This document shows, in pieces, positions 35,419 through 44,253 of a DNA stretch of 64,000 bases. The notes below the pieces were generated by a model. That model was not told the origin of the DNA and searched no databases. It was given only the letters and a program-made list of their open reading frames with translations. The position numbers were made by a program, and so were the translations under genes. How positions within the stretch are numbered: the stretch's first letter is position 1; every line of letters starts with the position of its first letter. The stretch lies in assembly GCA_016868785.1 (NCBI GenBank), contig VGFS01000002.1, positions 1 to 64,000 of the forward strand, written 5' to 3'. The stretch comes from Bacteroidota bacterium (GTDB taxonomy: Bacteria; Bacteroidota; Bacteroidia; NS11-12g; UBA955).

Positions 35419-35739
35419 ATGGAAAATCAAAGTTATTCAGACAGGGCATGGGAATTGGGATTCCACACCCTGGAGATGGTGAATCGCATGAACCGAGCAG
35501 ATTTTGTGTTGTTGGGAGAGGAAATGATGAAAACGGCCAGGCAGGTTAGTACGGGGAGTCCGATGAACACCCGGGAAGAAATGTACGATGCCTATCAACG
35601 CTGTTTGCGTTTGATGAGTTATTTGCAGGCGGTGGAGGATATGGGAATTATTTCTTCGGCGGAATACAAGGACTTGGAGATACAGATCTTGGCATTGACG
35701 AACCAGATTCAGGGGATGTACAAAAAAGCCCAATGTTAA
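35419..35739 (+). CDS. small helical protein, four-helix-bundle-like
   Basis: I do not recognise a named function. The 106-residue protein from ATG 35419 is all-helical. The pattern SDRAWELGFHTLEMVNRMNR, then TREEMYDAYQRCLRLMSYL and a D-x-G-x-I-S turn, then EYKDLEIQILALTNQI resembles the four-helix-bundle (23S rRNA intervening-protein-like) family. It is preceded by a 150 nt gap holding three AATCGG copies (35341-35376). The frame is open upstream to 35269, but that part overlaps the terminator and looks untranslated. Confidence 0.5.
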   Translation: MENQSYSDRAWELGFHTLEMVNRMNRADFVLLGEEMMKTARQVSTGSPMNTREEMYDAYQRCLRLMSYLQAVEDMGIISSAEYKDLEIQILALTNQIQGMYKKAQC

Positions 35740-35814
35740 CTTTGTGTTAAATATGGATTAAGGGAATTTTTGTGTTTGGGCTGATGGTAAATTTGTCGCG
35801 ATAAATTTATAATC

Positions 35815-36462
35815 ATGGCATTAAACAACATCCTCAGCGTTTTTTTACCCAAAGACAAGATCTTCTATAGCTTGTTTGAACAGTCAGCGGCCAACATCAC
35901 CGAGATGGGTGTTTTGTTGCACCAATTTGTTTTCGAAACGGATCCAAACAACCGTTTGTCTATCAGCAAGCAGATTGAAGATTACGAGCATAAAAATGAC
36001 GAGTTGACCCACAAGATTTTTACAGAGTTGGGAAAAAACTTCATCACGCCGTTTGACCGTGAGGACATTCACTATCTGGCAACAGCCATGGATGATGTAG
36101 CGGATTACATTCATGCTTCTTGCAAGAAGATGCAATTCCACGGGGTTAACCCACATGAGCAAGGCATTCAAAGCTTGGCAGAAATCATCACGCAGAGTGC
36201 TGCAGAGGTGGGTAAAGCGGTGATGCAGTTGCGCGAATTGAAACGTCCAGAAAAAATCATGGAGAGTTTGGTAAGAATCAATAGTTTTGAGAATCATGCC
36301 GACAACGTATTTGATATGAGTATCAAGAATTTGTTTGAAGTAGAAAATGATTTTAAAGAGTTGATTCGCAAGAGAGAGGTTTACACCATCATGGAGGTTG
36401 CTACTGACAAGTGTGAGGATGTAGGCAACGTGATTGAAACCATCATTGTAAAATACGCCTAA
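35815..36462 (+). CDS. DUF47 (PhoU-like) phosphate transport accessory protein
   Basis: The 215-residue helical protein matches DUF47/PhoU-like proteins (FYSLFEQSAANITEMGVLL, then HKNDELTHKIFTELGKNFITPFDREDIHYLA, quoted in two parts of the same block). It is followed after 19 nt by a PiT transporter, the standard pairing. It probably adjusts phosphate uptake. Start ATG 35815. Confidence 0.92.
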   Translation: MALNNILSVFLPKDKIFYSLFEQSAANITEMGVLLHQFVFETDPNNRLSISKQIEDYEHKNDELTHKIFTELGKNFITPFDREDIHYLATAMDDVADYIHASCKKMQFHGVNPHEQGIQSLAEIITQSAAEVGKAVMQLRELKRPEKIMESLVRINSFENHADNVFDMSIKNLFEVENDFKELIRKREVYTIMEVATDKCEDVGNVIETIIVKYA

Positions 36463-36481
36463 TACTTATCGACTAGCGATT

Positions 36482-38146
36482 ATGTCTACGTTGGCAATTG
36501 TAATTATAGTGTTGGCATTGGTGTTTGATTATATCAATGGCTTTCACGATGCGGCAAACTCCATCGCTACGGTGGTGAGCACGAAGGTGCTTACGCCATT
36601 GCAGGCGGTTTTGTGGGCGGCATTGTTCAATTTTGTGGCCTTCTTTATCTTCAAGGATCATGCGGTAGCCAATACCATTTCTAAAACGGTTATTGACAAC
36701 TACATTACATTACCGGTGATTTTGGCGGGATTGATTGCTGCAATTTTTTGGAATTTGTTGACCTGGTGGTATGGCATTCCGAGTTCTTCAAGTCACACGT
36801 TGATTGGTGGCTTTGCGGGAGCGGCATTGGCTCATGCGTTTTACACCAAGGGTTGGGTTCCATTTGGAGAGGTGGTAGAGTTCGACAAAATTTCCAAGAC
36901 GGTTTACTTCATATTATTGGCGCCACTGATTGGAATGGCGATGTCAATTTTCATTACCCTGGTGACCATCAAGCGCAACATTTATGGTAAAATGGCCGTG
37001 ATTTTGATTTCTGCCGCGGCTTTGGGACTGATGTTTAATTCTTTCCGACATTCAAAATTGGAAGAGAATTTGGCCAAGTTTTACAAAGTGGACAAGTACA
37101 AAAAGGAATTGGCCAAAAAACCGGAGGATGAAACGGTTAAAAAGAAGTTTGAAAAAGCCACGGCCAATTATGATGCAAGCAAGTCATTGCTGGCGGATTA
37201 TGATGAAGGCGCTGATTACGTGGCCGCTGAGATTGGAAAAACCGTTTCTTTGGATTATTTGATTGAAGGCAAATTGAAGGATTTGGTGGCCAAAAAAATT
37301 AAGTTGGACGTGGCCAAAAAAGTGGCTTTCTACGATGAGTCTAAGAAGCCCATCGTTGAAGAGAAGGAAGCCATTTTGGATGCTTGCAAACCCTTCTTTA
37401 AAAACTATGCGGCAGTGGGTGCTGACTCTACGGCACATGGTGTTGCTTTGGTGTTGGGTGTAACGGCCATTGGCGATTACGACAAGTTTGTTAAGGGGTT
37501 CAAGGTCGATATCGAGAAAGACTTGGCAAAGGAATTGGATCGGGCAGACAACCGTTTCTTGTTGATGTGCATTTATGCGGTCATCTTCATCTTTATCCTG
37601 AGCTACATTTACTGTGAGGTGGTTAAAACGCCTACGGCTAATCGCATGGCCAACATGTTCAAAAAGTTGCAATTGTTGTCGAGCGCTGCCTTTAGTGTAG
37701 GCCACGGTGGTAACGACGCACAGAAGGTGATGGGTATCATTGGTGCGGCTTTGATTGCTGGCGGACAGATATCTGACTTCAAGGAATTGCCGAGTTGGGT
37801 GCCTTTGGCTTGTTATGCTGCGATTGGTTTGGGCACATTGAGTGGTGGTTGGAAAATCATCAAAACGATGGGAACCAAAATCACCAAGGTTACGCCTTTG
37901 GAGGGAGTAGCGGCGGAAACTTCGGGTGCCATGACCTTGTTCATGACTGAGCAAATGGGTATTCCGGTGAGCACTACGCACACCATTACAGGTGCCATCA
38001 TTGGTGTGGGAGCTACAAAAAGACTGAGTGCAGTTCGTTGGGGCGTTACCCGCAACTTGTTGGTAGCTTGGGTAATTACCATTCCTGTAAGCGCTTTGGT
38101 TGCTGGGTTGAGTTACTTGATTTTGGGCTGGTGCGGTGTTAATTAA
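36482..38146 (+). CDS. PiT family inorganic phosphate transporter with large central insert
   Basis: Both PiT signature repeats are present: GFHDAANSIATVV (residues 20-32) and GHGGNDAQKVMGI (408-420), with SSSSHTLIGG and VSTTHTITGA as the duplicated second motifs. About ten membrane helices flank a Lys/Asp-rich soluble insert at about residues 188-358, which makes the protein 554 residues instead of about 350-400. The transporter couples phosphate to H+ or Na+. It forms an operon with the DUF47 gene and ends at a terminator. Confidence 0.93.
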   Translation: MSTLAIVIIVLALVFDYINGFHDAANSIATVVSTKVLTPLQAVLWAALFNFVAFFIFKDHAVANTISKTVIDNYITLPVILAGLIAAIFWNLLTWWYGIPSSSSHTLIGGFAGAALAHAFYTKGWVPFGEVVEFDKISKTVYFILLAPLIGMAMSIFITLVTIKRNIYGKMAVILISAAALGLMFNSFRHSKLEENLAKFYKVDKYKKELAKKPEDETVKKKFEKATANYDASKSLLADYDEGADYVAAEIGKTVSLDYLIEGKLKDLVAKKIKLDVAKKVAFYDESKKPIVEEKEAILDACKPFFKNYAAVGADSTAHGVALVLGVTAIGDYDKFVKGFKVDIEKDLAKELDRADNRFLLMCIYAVIFIFILSYIYCEVVKTPTANRMANMFKKLQLLSSAAFSVGHGGNDAQKVMGIIGAALIAGGQISDFKELPSWVPLACYAAIGLGTLSGGWKIIKTMGTKITKVTPLEGVAAETSGAMTLFMTEQMGIPVSTTHTITGAIIGVGATKRLSAVRWGVTRNLLVAWVITIPVSALVAGLSYLILGWCGVN

Positions 38147-38167
38147 TCAACTGATATCATTGTAAGT

Positions 38168-38195
38168 GGCCCCCGGCGAAGCCGGGGGCCTTTTT
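38168..38195 (+). terminator. intrinsic terminator after the PiT gene
   Basis: GGCCCCCGGC (38168-38177) pairs with 38181-38190 around a GAA loop, followed by five T. Confidence 0.92.
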
Positions 38196-38345
38196 GTTTA
38201 TGGTACTCGGCAGCAAAGGCAAACCACCGCTTCATGTTGGGTGCGGCATATTCTTTGGGCCCAAGATTTTCTCAAATCATTCAGGGGATTCGTTAAAAGT
38301 AAATTGCACTTGTAAATTCATTTGTAATCGCCTTGTGTGAATCAG

Positions 38346-38353
38346 TACCTTTG
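38346..38353 (+). promoter_or_regulatory. -7 box (TACCTTTG) of the sugar N-acyltransferase gene
   Basis: A perfect TAnnTTTG match ends 6 nt before ATG 38360 and excludes the frame start at 38333. Confidence 0.55.
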
Positions 38354-38359
38354 AATGAA

Positions 38360-38953
38360 ATGTCGACCGACAAAGAAATTCCGAAGCCTCAAATTCATCC
38401 TACTGCTGTGGTGGATGAGGGCGCTGTGATTGGTGCGGGCACCAAGATTTGGCATTTTTGTCATATATCTGGGAATGCCGTTTTGGGCGAAAATTGTCAG
38501 GTAGGGCAGAATGTCTTTATCGACAACGACGTGGTGGTGGGTAGTGGAGTAAAGATTCAAAACAACGTTTCATTGTACAAGGGCGTGATGGTGGGCGATC
38601 AGTGTTTTATTGGTCCGAGTGCCGTATTCACCAACGTGATCAATCCTCGTTCGGCGGTTGTCAGGAAAACCGAGTTTAAAGCCACTCTTTTGGAGCAGGG
38701 TGTGAGTATTGGCGCCAACGCCACCATTGTGTGTGGGGTAAAGTTGGGTGCATTTGCCTTTATTGGTGCGGGCGCGGTGGTTACGGAAGACGTGAAGCCC
38801 TATGCTTTGATGGTGGGTGTACCGGCCAAGCAGGTTGGTTGGATGAGTGAATATGGAGAAAAGTTGGCGTTTGATGCCCAGGGCCATGCGGTTTGTTTGG
38901 GATCTGGGGTTAAGTATGTATTGGAAAACGGTCAAGTGAAAGTAGTATCATAA
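38360..38953 (+). CDS. left-handed beta-helix acyltransferase, WlbB/WbpD type
   Basis: The 197-residue protein is a hexapeptide-repeat enzyme (IGAGTKIWHFCHISGNAVLG, QNVFIDNDVVVGSGVKIQNN and GVSIGANATIVCGVKLGAF). IWHF and NNVSLYKGV are hallmarks of the N-acetyltransferases that make UDP-2,3-diacetamido sugars for O-antigen. galE follows by 2 nt, which fits a role in surface polysaccharide precursors. The exact sugar is inferred from family only. Confidence 0.88.
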   Translation: MSTDKEIPKPQIHPTAVVDEGAVIGAGTKIWHFCHISGNAVLGENCQVGQNVFIDNDVVVGSGVKIQNNVSLYKGVMVGDQCFIGPSAVFTNVINPRSAVVRKTEFKATLLEQGVSIGANATIVCGVKLGAFAFIGAGAVVTEDVKPYALMVGVPAKQVGWMSEYGEKLAFDAQGHAVCLGSGVKYVLENGQVKVVS

Positions 38954-38955
38954 CC

Positions 38956-39990
38956 ATGGGAAAACGGAATATTTTGGTCACAGGGGGATTGGGATTCATT
39001 GGGTCTCACACTGTATTGTGTTTGGATGCGGCGGGGTACAATCCCATCATCATCGATAATTTGCACAACTCACGCATCGAGGTTTTGGATGCTTTGACGT
39101 CGTTGTTGGGCTATCGTCCTACCTATGTTCAGGGCGATGTCAATGATACTGAACTATTGCAGGGGTTGTTTGATGCGCATCGTCCGGAGGCGGTCATTCA
39201 CTTCGCGGCGCACAAAGCGGTGGGTGAGAGCGTTGAAAACCCCTTGATGTATTATCATAACAACTTGGTTGGTTTGATTACTTTGTTGGATACCATGAAA
39301 TTGAAGGGCTGTAGCAAAATGGTGTTCAGCAGCAGTTGCACGGTGTATGGCGAACCTGAATCAGTGCCCGTAAAGGAGAGTACTCCTACACGTCCGGCGG
39401 CAAGTCCTTACGGGGCTACCAAGCAAATGGCCGAGGTCATCCTCAAAGACAATGCTTGGTGCGAGGTTCAGTGTCTTCGGTATTTTAATCCGGTGGGTGC
39501 GCATCCTACGGCAAAAATTGGTGAGTTGCCTTTGGGTGTTCCCAACAATTTGATTCCATACCTGACCCAAACGGTGGCCGGAATTCGGGAGCGATTGACG
39601 GTTTATGGGGGTGATTATCCTACGGCGGATGGCACGTGTATTCGCGATTATATCCATGTGATGGACTTGGCGGAAGCGCATGTGGCGGCCATCGACCGGT
39701 TGTTTTCCACTTCCAAGCAGTTAGATGTGTTACCTGGAGATCCCTCTGCTGGGGTATTTGAGGTGTTCAACATTGGTACGGGGGTTGGTTATTCTGTTCT
39801 GGAGGTGATTCAGGCCTTTGAGGCGGCCACGGGTAAAAAAGTGAATTACACGGTTGGCGATCGCAGGCCGGGTGATGTGGTGGCGGTTTGGGCCGATACC
39901 GACAAAGTAAACAATGTGTTGGGGTGGTCGGCAAAACGCGACCTTACCACAATGATGAAAGACGCATGGCATTGGCAGGAAAACTGCTAG
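38956..39990 (+). CDS. galE: UDP-glucose 4-epimerase
   Basis: GalE interconverts UDP-glucose and UDP-galactose with tightly bound NAD. The Rossmann motif [11 protein letters not shown] (residues 10-20), the catalytic Ser in FSSSCTVYG, and [11 protein letters not shown] with the YxxxK pair are visible. RYFNPVGAH and [15 protein letters not shown] are classical GalE blocks. The 344-residue length is normal. Its stop codon (39988-39990) overlaps by two bases the stop of the yifB remnant on the opposite strand. Confidence 0.95.
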   Translation: MGKRNILVTGGLGFIGSHTVLCLDAAGYNPIIIDNLHNSRIEVLDALTSLLGYRPTYVQGDVNDTELLQGLFDAHRPEAVIHFAAHKAVGESVENPLMYYHNNLVGLITLLDTMKLKGCSKMVFSSSCTVYGEPESVPVKESTPTRPAASPYGATKQMAEVILKDNAWCEVQCLRYFNPVGAHPTAKIGELPLGVPNNLIPYLTQTVAGIRERLTVYGGDYPTADGTCIRDYIHVMDLAEAHVAAIDRLFSTSKQLDVLPGDPSAGVFEVFNIGTGVGYSVLEVIQAFEAATGKKVNYTVGDRRPGDVVAVWADTDKVNNVLGWSAKRDLTTMMKDAWHWQENC

Positions 39991-40361
39991 GACGCGCCAA
40001 AATGTCGATCTAGGTTTCTGTATTGTATTGCTTCGGCGATGTGGTTTTTCTGTATTTGCTGTTCTCCTTCGAGGTCGGCAATGGTGCGGGCAATTTTCAG
40101 TAGTTTGTGATAGGCGCGCGCACTGAGGTTTAGTTTTTCCATGGCCAAATTACTTGCGGATAACTTCAGTACAACTGTATACGAACAAGGCGATGATTAT
40201 TTTTCAATAGCAGCAGAACCCAAAAATTAAGAACACCATGTACATTATCAATAAGGAAACTAATAGGATTGAAAAGATAGAAACGGCATGGCGCAAGCTT
40301 CAACAGATACTACAATCCCCTCTACACCCGCTAATGCGGCTGCATATCCCTTCACTACCAT
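39987..40361 (-). pseudogene. yifB: yifB/comM remnant: both ends kept, middle replaced
   Basis: On the minus strand, ATG 40361 begins MVVKGYAAALAGVEGIVV and continues in YifB style to about residue 21; it then runs out of similarity and stops at 40260-40262. From about 40178 down to the stop at 39987-39989, the YifB C-terminus reappears ([49 protein letters not shown]). About 430 codons of this usually 510-residue Mg-chelatase-like AAA+ protein (ComM, a DNA-uptake helicase) are missing. About 105 bp of unrelated DNA takes their place. ATG lies 10 nt after gldH, so it was the last gene of that operon. The gene cannot be functional. Confidence 0.8.
40181..40285 (+). other. foreign operon-junction fragment inside yifB
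   Basis: Read on the + strand, this insert holds the end of one gene ([17 protein letters not shown] and stop 40228-40230). Seven bases later, at ATG 40238, is the start of another (MYIINKETNRIEKIE), which then runs into yifB sequence. The second start resembles the N-terminus of DUF4268/PDDEXK-type proteins, often linked with restriction or defence genes. It looks like the residue of a lost island. Confidence 0.55.
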
Positions 40362-40371
40362 AAAAAAATTG

Positions 40372-40863
40372 TTATAAAATGGGCTGTCCTTTTTCTATTT
40401 TGATTCCGATGTCTACCACGCCATTTAATTTTTCATCCCGCATGTTTTGAGAGAGGGTCCAGGTGTAGGTTCCTGGGGCCATTTTTGTTTGAATATACAC
40501 GGGTTTTAGGTAGGTGATGAGGTTCGACATGCCTTCTCCTAGCCAGCGACCGGTTTGGTCGGCCAGTTCAATTTGCACTTGTTGTTTGGTGTTGGTATTG
40601 TTCCCTTGAATTTGGGAAATGAGCCAAATGTTGCTGTATGCGTAGGTTCCTTGAATACGCAAACTCAGGTACAGGTTGGTGTAGTGGGTTGAATCGTCGA
40701 TGGTGAACGTAAATGTTTTTGAATCGCTCCATGACCAGGTTTTGTTGGGTATTTCTTGGAACTCTTCGGCCAGGGTATTTTTGGGCATGTCGCAGCTTGA
40801 GAACAAGGCGATGACGGTTGTGGTAAATGCCAGCAGGGTGTATTTAGGCAATGTGATTTTCAT
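40372..40863 (-). CDS. gldH: gliding motility lipoprotein GldH
   Basis: The lipoprotein signal ends ALFSSC with Cys24. The mature part has the GldH pattern: an EIPNKTWSWSDSKTFTF opening, LYLSLRIQGTYAYSNIWLI, ELADQTGRWLGEGMSN, and YTWTLSQNMRDEKLNGVVD. GldH is an envelope lipoprotein of the gliding/T9SS set in Bacteroidota. Its 163-residue length is normal. It overlaps lpxK by 20 nt. Confidence 0.88.
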   Translation of the reverse strand: MKITLPKYTLLAFTTTVIALFSSCDMPKNTLAEEFQEIPNKTWSWSDSKTFTFTIDDSTHYTNLYLSLRIQGTYAYSNIWLISQIQGNNTNTKQQVQIELADQTGRWLGEGMSNLITYLKPVYIQTKMAPGTYTWTLSQNMRDEKLNGVVDIGIKIEKGQPIL

Positions 40864-41950
40864 GAATGAATTGTTTTAGAAGCGTTTGAATCATGGTTTG
40901 GGTTTCAACGAGTGGGGTTACCGCTGATGAAACCACAAATATTGGGACATTGTTGGGCCAAAGGTATTGCAGTTTTACCCAATCTTTTCGGGTGGTGACC
41001 ACGGCTAAATTGGGGTGAGTTTTTTGAATTTTTAGAAATTCTGCGGTGATTTTCATGACACTGTCTTGGTTGAATCGATGGTGATCGGGCAGGGCATGAT
41101 GTTTCACCACTTGGTCGTTTTTGAGGTTATTGAGCACTCTTTGAGGGTTGGCGATCCCTGTAACCAAAAAGATGGGTTCTGTGCTGAGTGTTTTGGAGGT
41201 ATCGAAAGGCGAGGTGGGCGGGGTGGTTTGGGTAGACAGGAAACCGATGTGTTGTTCCCAGGCCACATTTTTTTGGGTTGTGGGGCTGAGGGACATCCAT
41301 GTTTTCATGGAACGAAGCAAGGATTCCTTGGTGTGTTGTAATTCTGTCGGATTCAGGGTGTTGGGGCAGTTGGAAATCAGCACGGCGTTGGCATTTCTTG
41401 CAGCCCATGGAAATTCGCGAAGCCTGCCTGCGGGCATGGGCCAATCGCGGGTGAACAGTTTATGGTAATCACAAACGAGGATGCTCAACGTGGGGTTGAG
41501 GCGCAAATGCTGAAATCCATCATCGAGGAGCACCATCGACAGGCTTGGCGATTCGCGGTGCATGGTTTGGATACCGGTTACTCGGTTTTCGCATACCGCC
41601 ATGGTATTGGCTTGTGCCTGGATGGCTGTGGCAATTTCTAGGGGTTCATCGCCAATTTCATCGGCGGTGGATTGGTTTGTTAACCACCGGAATCCGGTTG
41701 TTTTGCGGTTGTATCCGCGAGACAGGATGCCAATGTTTTTTGGGGACTGTCCCAACAGCAAGAGTTGGCTATGGAGCCACATCAGGGTGGGTGTTTTGCC
41801 AGATCCGCCAACGCTTAGGTTTCCAACGACGATGTTTGGTAGGGTTGCGGTTTGTCTAAGTCCTGCGAAATCATAGATCCACCGTTTGACTTGGGCAATG
41901 ATGCCCCAAATCAATCCGAGTGGCGACAGTATGATTCCGAGTATTGACAT
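40844..41950 (-). CDS. lpxK: tetraacyldisaccharide 4'-kinase
   Basis: LpxK phosphorylates the lipid A disaccharide at the inner membrane. The P-loop VGNLSVGGSGKTPT, GILSRGYNRKT, and DDGFQHLRLNPTL with the catalytic Asp are classical. The start MSILGIILSPLGLIWG is a membrane-associated N-terminus. The 368-residue length is slightly long. Its start codon overlaps the stop of the beta-CASP gene by one base. Confidence 0.94.
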   Translation of the reverse strand: MSILGIILSPLGLIWGIIAQVKRWIYDFAGLRQTATLPNIVVGNLSVGGSGKTPTLMWLHSQLLLLGQSPKNIGILSRGYNRKTTGFRWLTNQSTADEIGDEPLEIATAIQAQANTMAVCENRVTGIQTMHRESPSLSMVLLDDGFQHLRLNPTLSILVCDYHKLFTRDWPMPAGRLREFPWAARNANAVLISNCPNTLNPTELQHTKESLLRSMKTWMSLSPTTQKNVAWEQHIGFLSTQTTPPTSPFDTSKTLSTEPIFLVTGIANPQRVLNNLKNDQVVKHHALPDHHRFNQDSVMKITAEFLKIQKTHPNLAVVTTRKDWVKLQYLWPNNVPIFVVSSAVTPLVETQTMIQTLLKQFIHENHIA

Positions 41951-43371
41951 CAGATGAGGTCGAAGGTTTGTCCTTTTTCTGGCAGGTGAACGGTGGTATG
42001 ATCAACGTCGTTTGCCAGGAGTTCCATTTGGGTGGCATCGCCGTGCACCAGAAACAATTGTTTGAGGGAACCTTCATTGGAGGCATGGAAATAGTTGAGC
42101 ATTTGGGGATGGTCTGGGTGGGCACTAAACACATCGGTGCGCTTGATTTTTGCGTGCACTGGACGGGGTTTGCCGTTGATTTCCACGAAATCTTGGCCCG
42201 AGAGCAATCGATGTCCGAGTGTACCTTCCGCACAAAAACCAGCGATCAAAATGGTGTTTTCGGGGTAACCCACATTGTTTCTCACGTGCATTTGAATTCT
42301 ACCGCCTTCTACCATGCCGGCGGCGCTAATGATGACGCAGGGGGTGTTCATGACGCTGAGCATTTCGCTTTCTTTTTCGTCTTCGATGATTTGCAGCAGT
42401 GGGAAATCGAACAGGCTCCCGTGTTGTTGTTGAAACGCTTGGGCTTCTTCGTTCAGGAAGTCGATGTTGTGCTGATAAACCTTGGTACTTCTGATGGCCA
42501 GGGGGCTATCGGTGAAGATGGGTATTTCGGGCAAACGACCGGCGCGGTACAATTGGTGAATGGTAAAAATGATGGCTTGGGTTCTGCCCACGCTGAAGGC
42601 GGGAATCACCAACTTTCCACCGCGGTTAACACAGGTATCAATGATTTCTTCCAGGAGTGAATCCTCGGCTTTTTGGGAGTCGGTGGCGTGTTTTCTGCCG
42701 CCGTAGGTACTTTCAGAGACCAGGTAGTTCAAGCCCGACATAGGTTTTGGATCTCGCACCAACTTAGAATTGGCGTTGCCCAAATCTCCGGTAAAGCCCA
42801 CCACGGTTTTTTGTCCGTTGTGGTTCACGGTAAACCGCACACTGGCTGCGCCGAGAATGTGACCGGCCTCGTAGAGGCTGATGCTAAATTCTTCATTGAA
42901 GGCATATTCTACACCGTAGGGCAGACTCACCGATTGGTCTAGCATTTCGGTGATGTGTTTTTTGGTATACAGGGTTTGCACTTGGGGCTGTTTGCCTTTT
43001 TTAAACCGTTTGCCAGAATTTTTCCAAATGGCTTTTTGTTTGGCTGCGAGTTCCATGCGCTGGATATTCAAGCTATCATGGAGGAGGTAATCGCTGAGTT
43101 CCAAGGTAGGTTCTGTGCCGATGATGGTGCCCGAGAACCCTTGTCTTATCAAGTTGGGTACGTTGCCTGAGTGGTCGATATGTGCATGGGTAAGTATCAA
43201 CAGATCAATGGATTTTGGGTCGAACGGAAACGAGGCATTTCTTTCTTCGAATTCTTTTCTTTTTTCATAATCCAATCCACAATCAATCAAAACCCGTGTG
43301 CCACTCGGAAGTTCCAGTAAATGCATGCTGCCTGTGACTTGTCGAGCCGCTCCCCAAAAAGTAATTTTCAT
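41950..43371 (-). CDS. beta-CASP metallo-beta-lactamase-fold RNA nuclease
   Basis: The 473-residue protein has the zinc-site motif LTHAHIDHSGNVPNL, a GHILGAASVRF segment and GFTGDLGN. The beta-CASP cap follows, with the KVYQHNIDFLNEEAQ region and the C-terminal AHPDHPQMLNYF and LVHGDATQMELL motifs. This is the CPSF73/YSH1-like group of bacterial RNA-processing exonucleases. It starts the operon with lpxK and gldH. Confidence 0.9.
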   Translation of the reverse strand: MKITFWGAARQVTGSMHLLELPSGTRVLIDCGLDYEKRKEFEERNASFPFDPKSIDLLILTHAHIDHSGNVPNLIRQGFSGTIIGTEPTLELSDYLLHDSLNIQRMELAAKQKAIWKNSGKRFKKGKQPQVQTLYTKKHITEMLDQSVSLPYGVEYAFNEEFSISLYEAGHILGAASVRFTVNHNGQKTVVGFTGDLGNANSKLVRDPKPMSGLNYLVSESTYGGRKHATDSQKAEDSLLEEIIDTCVNRGGKLVIPAFSVGRTQAIIFTIHQLYRAGRLPEIPIFTDSPLAIRSTKVYQHNIDFLNEEAQAFQQQHGSLFDFPLLQIIEDEKESEMLSVMNTPCVIISAAGMVEGGRIQMHVRNNVGYPENTILIAGFCAEGTLGHRLLSGQDFVEINGKPRPVHAKIKRTDVFSAHPDHPQMLNYFHASNEGSLKQLFLVHGDATQMELLANDVDHTTVHLPEKGQTFDLI

Positions 43372-43515
43372 CTCACAAAATTACGCTCAACCACGGGTTT
43401 TGATTGTGTTTGTTATCAACTGATTAATGATTTGTACAACGGTGTATTAATGTTCGTTAGCTGGGGAACGACACAGTTTCAAGATTACGATTGGTTTAAC
43501 AACAGGGAGATGGGT

Positions 43516-43544
43516 TTGCGATTGATTTCGTAGACCTATCTTTG
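43516..43544 (+). promoter_or_regulatory. promoter of rsmI: -33 TTG and -7 TATCTTTG
   Basis: TTG 43516-43518 and TATCTTTG 43537-43544 are spaced 18 nt. The -7 box ends 4 nt before ATG 43549, a good full promoter. Confidence 0.7.
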
Positions 43545-43548
43545 CTTT

Positions 43549-44253
43549 ATGACAGTGGGAAAATTGTATTTGGTACCGACGCCAATTGGGAATTTGGGCG
43601 ACATGACCTACCGGGCGGTGGAGGTGTTGAATACGGTGAGTAAGATTTTGGCGGAGGACACAAGAACCACGCGGGTTTTGTTGAATCATTATCAGATTCA
43701 GACGCGGTTGGAGAGTTTTCACCAGCACAACGAGCACGGGAAGTTGGCATCGGTAATTCAGGAGTTGGCATCGGGCGCTCAGATTGCGCAGGTGAGTGAT
43801 GCGGGAACGCCGGGCATTTCTGATCCGGGGTTTTTGTTGGCGCGGGCTTGTGTGGATGCGGGCATTCCTTTTGAGGTTTTGCCGGGTGCTACGGCGTTTG
43901 TGCCGGCATTGGTGAAGAGTGGATTTGCCTTACACCAATTCCGATTCGAGGGGTTTTTGCCTCAGAAGAAGGGTCGACAGACCCGCATTTTGGCGTTGGC
44001 GGCGAATCCGGATACCACGGCATTTTACGAAAGTCCGCATAAAATTCTGAAGACGTTGGAGCAATTGAAGGAGGCGTGTGCACCCCAGCGCAGAATCAGT
44101 GTTTCGCGGGAGATATCGAAGAAGTTTGAGGAGACGGTGAATGGCAGCATCGCGGAGGTGTTGTTGCACTTTCAAAAACATACACCCAAGGGAGAATTTG
44201 TGGTAGTGTTAGAAGGGTGCAATGACAAAAGCACAGCGGGTTATGACAAATGA
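43549..44253 (+). CDS. rsmI: 16S rRNA 2'-O-ribose C1402 methyltransferase
   Basis: RsmI is a tetrapyrrole-methylase-fold enzyme that methylates the ribose of C1402. The motifs are KLYLVPTPIGNLGDMTYRA, ILAEDTRTTRVLL, QVSDAGTPGISDPGFLL and FYESPHKILKTLEQL (some split around turns). The 234-residue length is normal. The lnt frame begins inside its last 32 bases. Confidence 0.95.
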   Translation: MTVGKLYLVPTPIGNLGDMTYRAVEVLNTVSKILAEDTRTTRVLLNHYQIQTRLESFHQHNEHGKLASVIQELASGAQIAQVSDAGTPGISDPGFLLARACVDAGIPFEVLPGATAFVPALVKSGFALHQFRFEGFLPQKKGRQTRILALAANPDTTAFYESPHKILKTLEQLKEACAPQRRISVSREISKKFEETVNGSIAEVLLHFQKHTPKGEFVVVLEGCNDKSTAGYDK

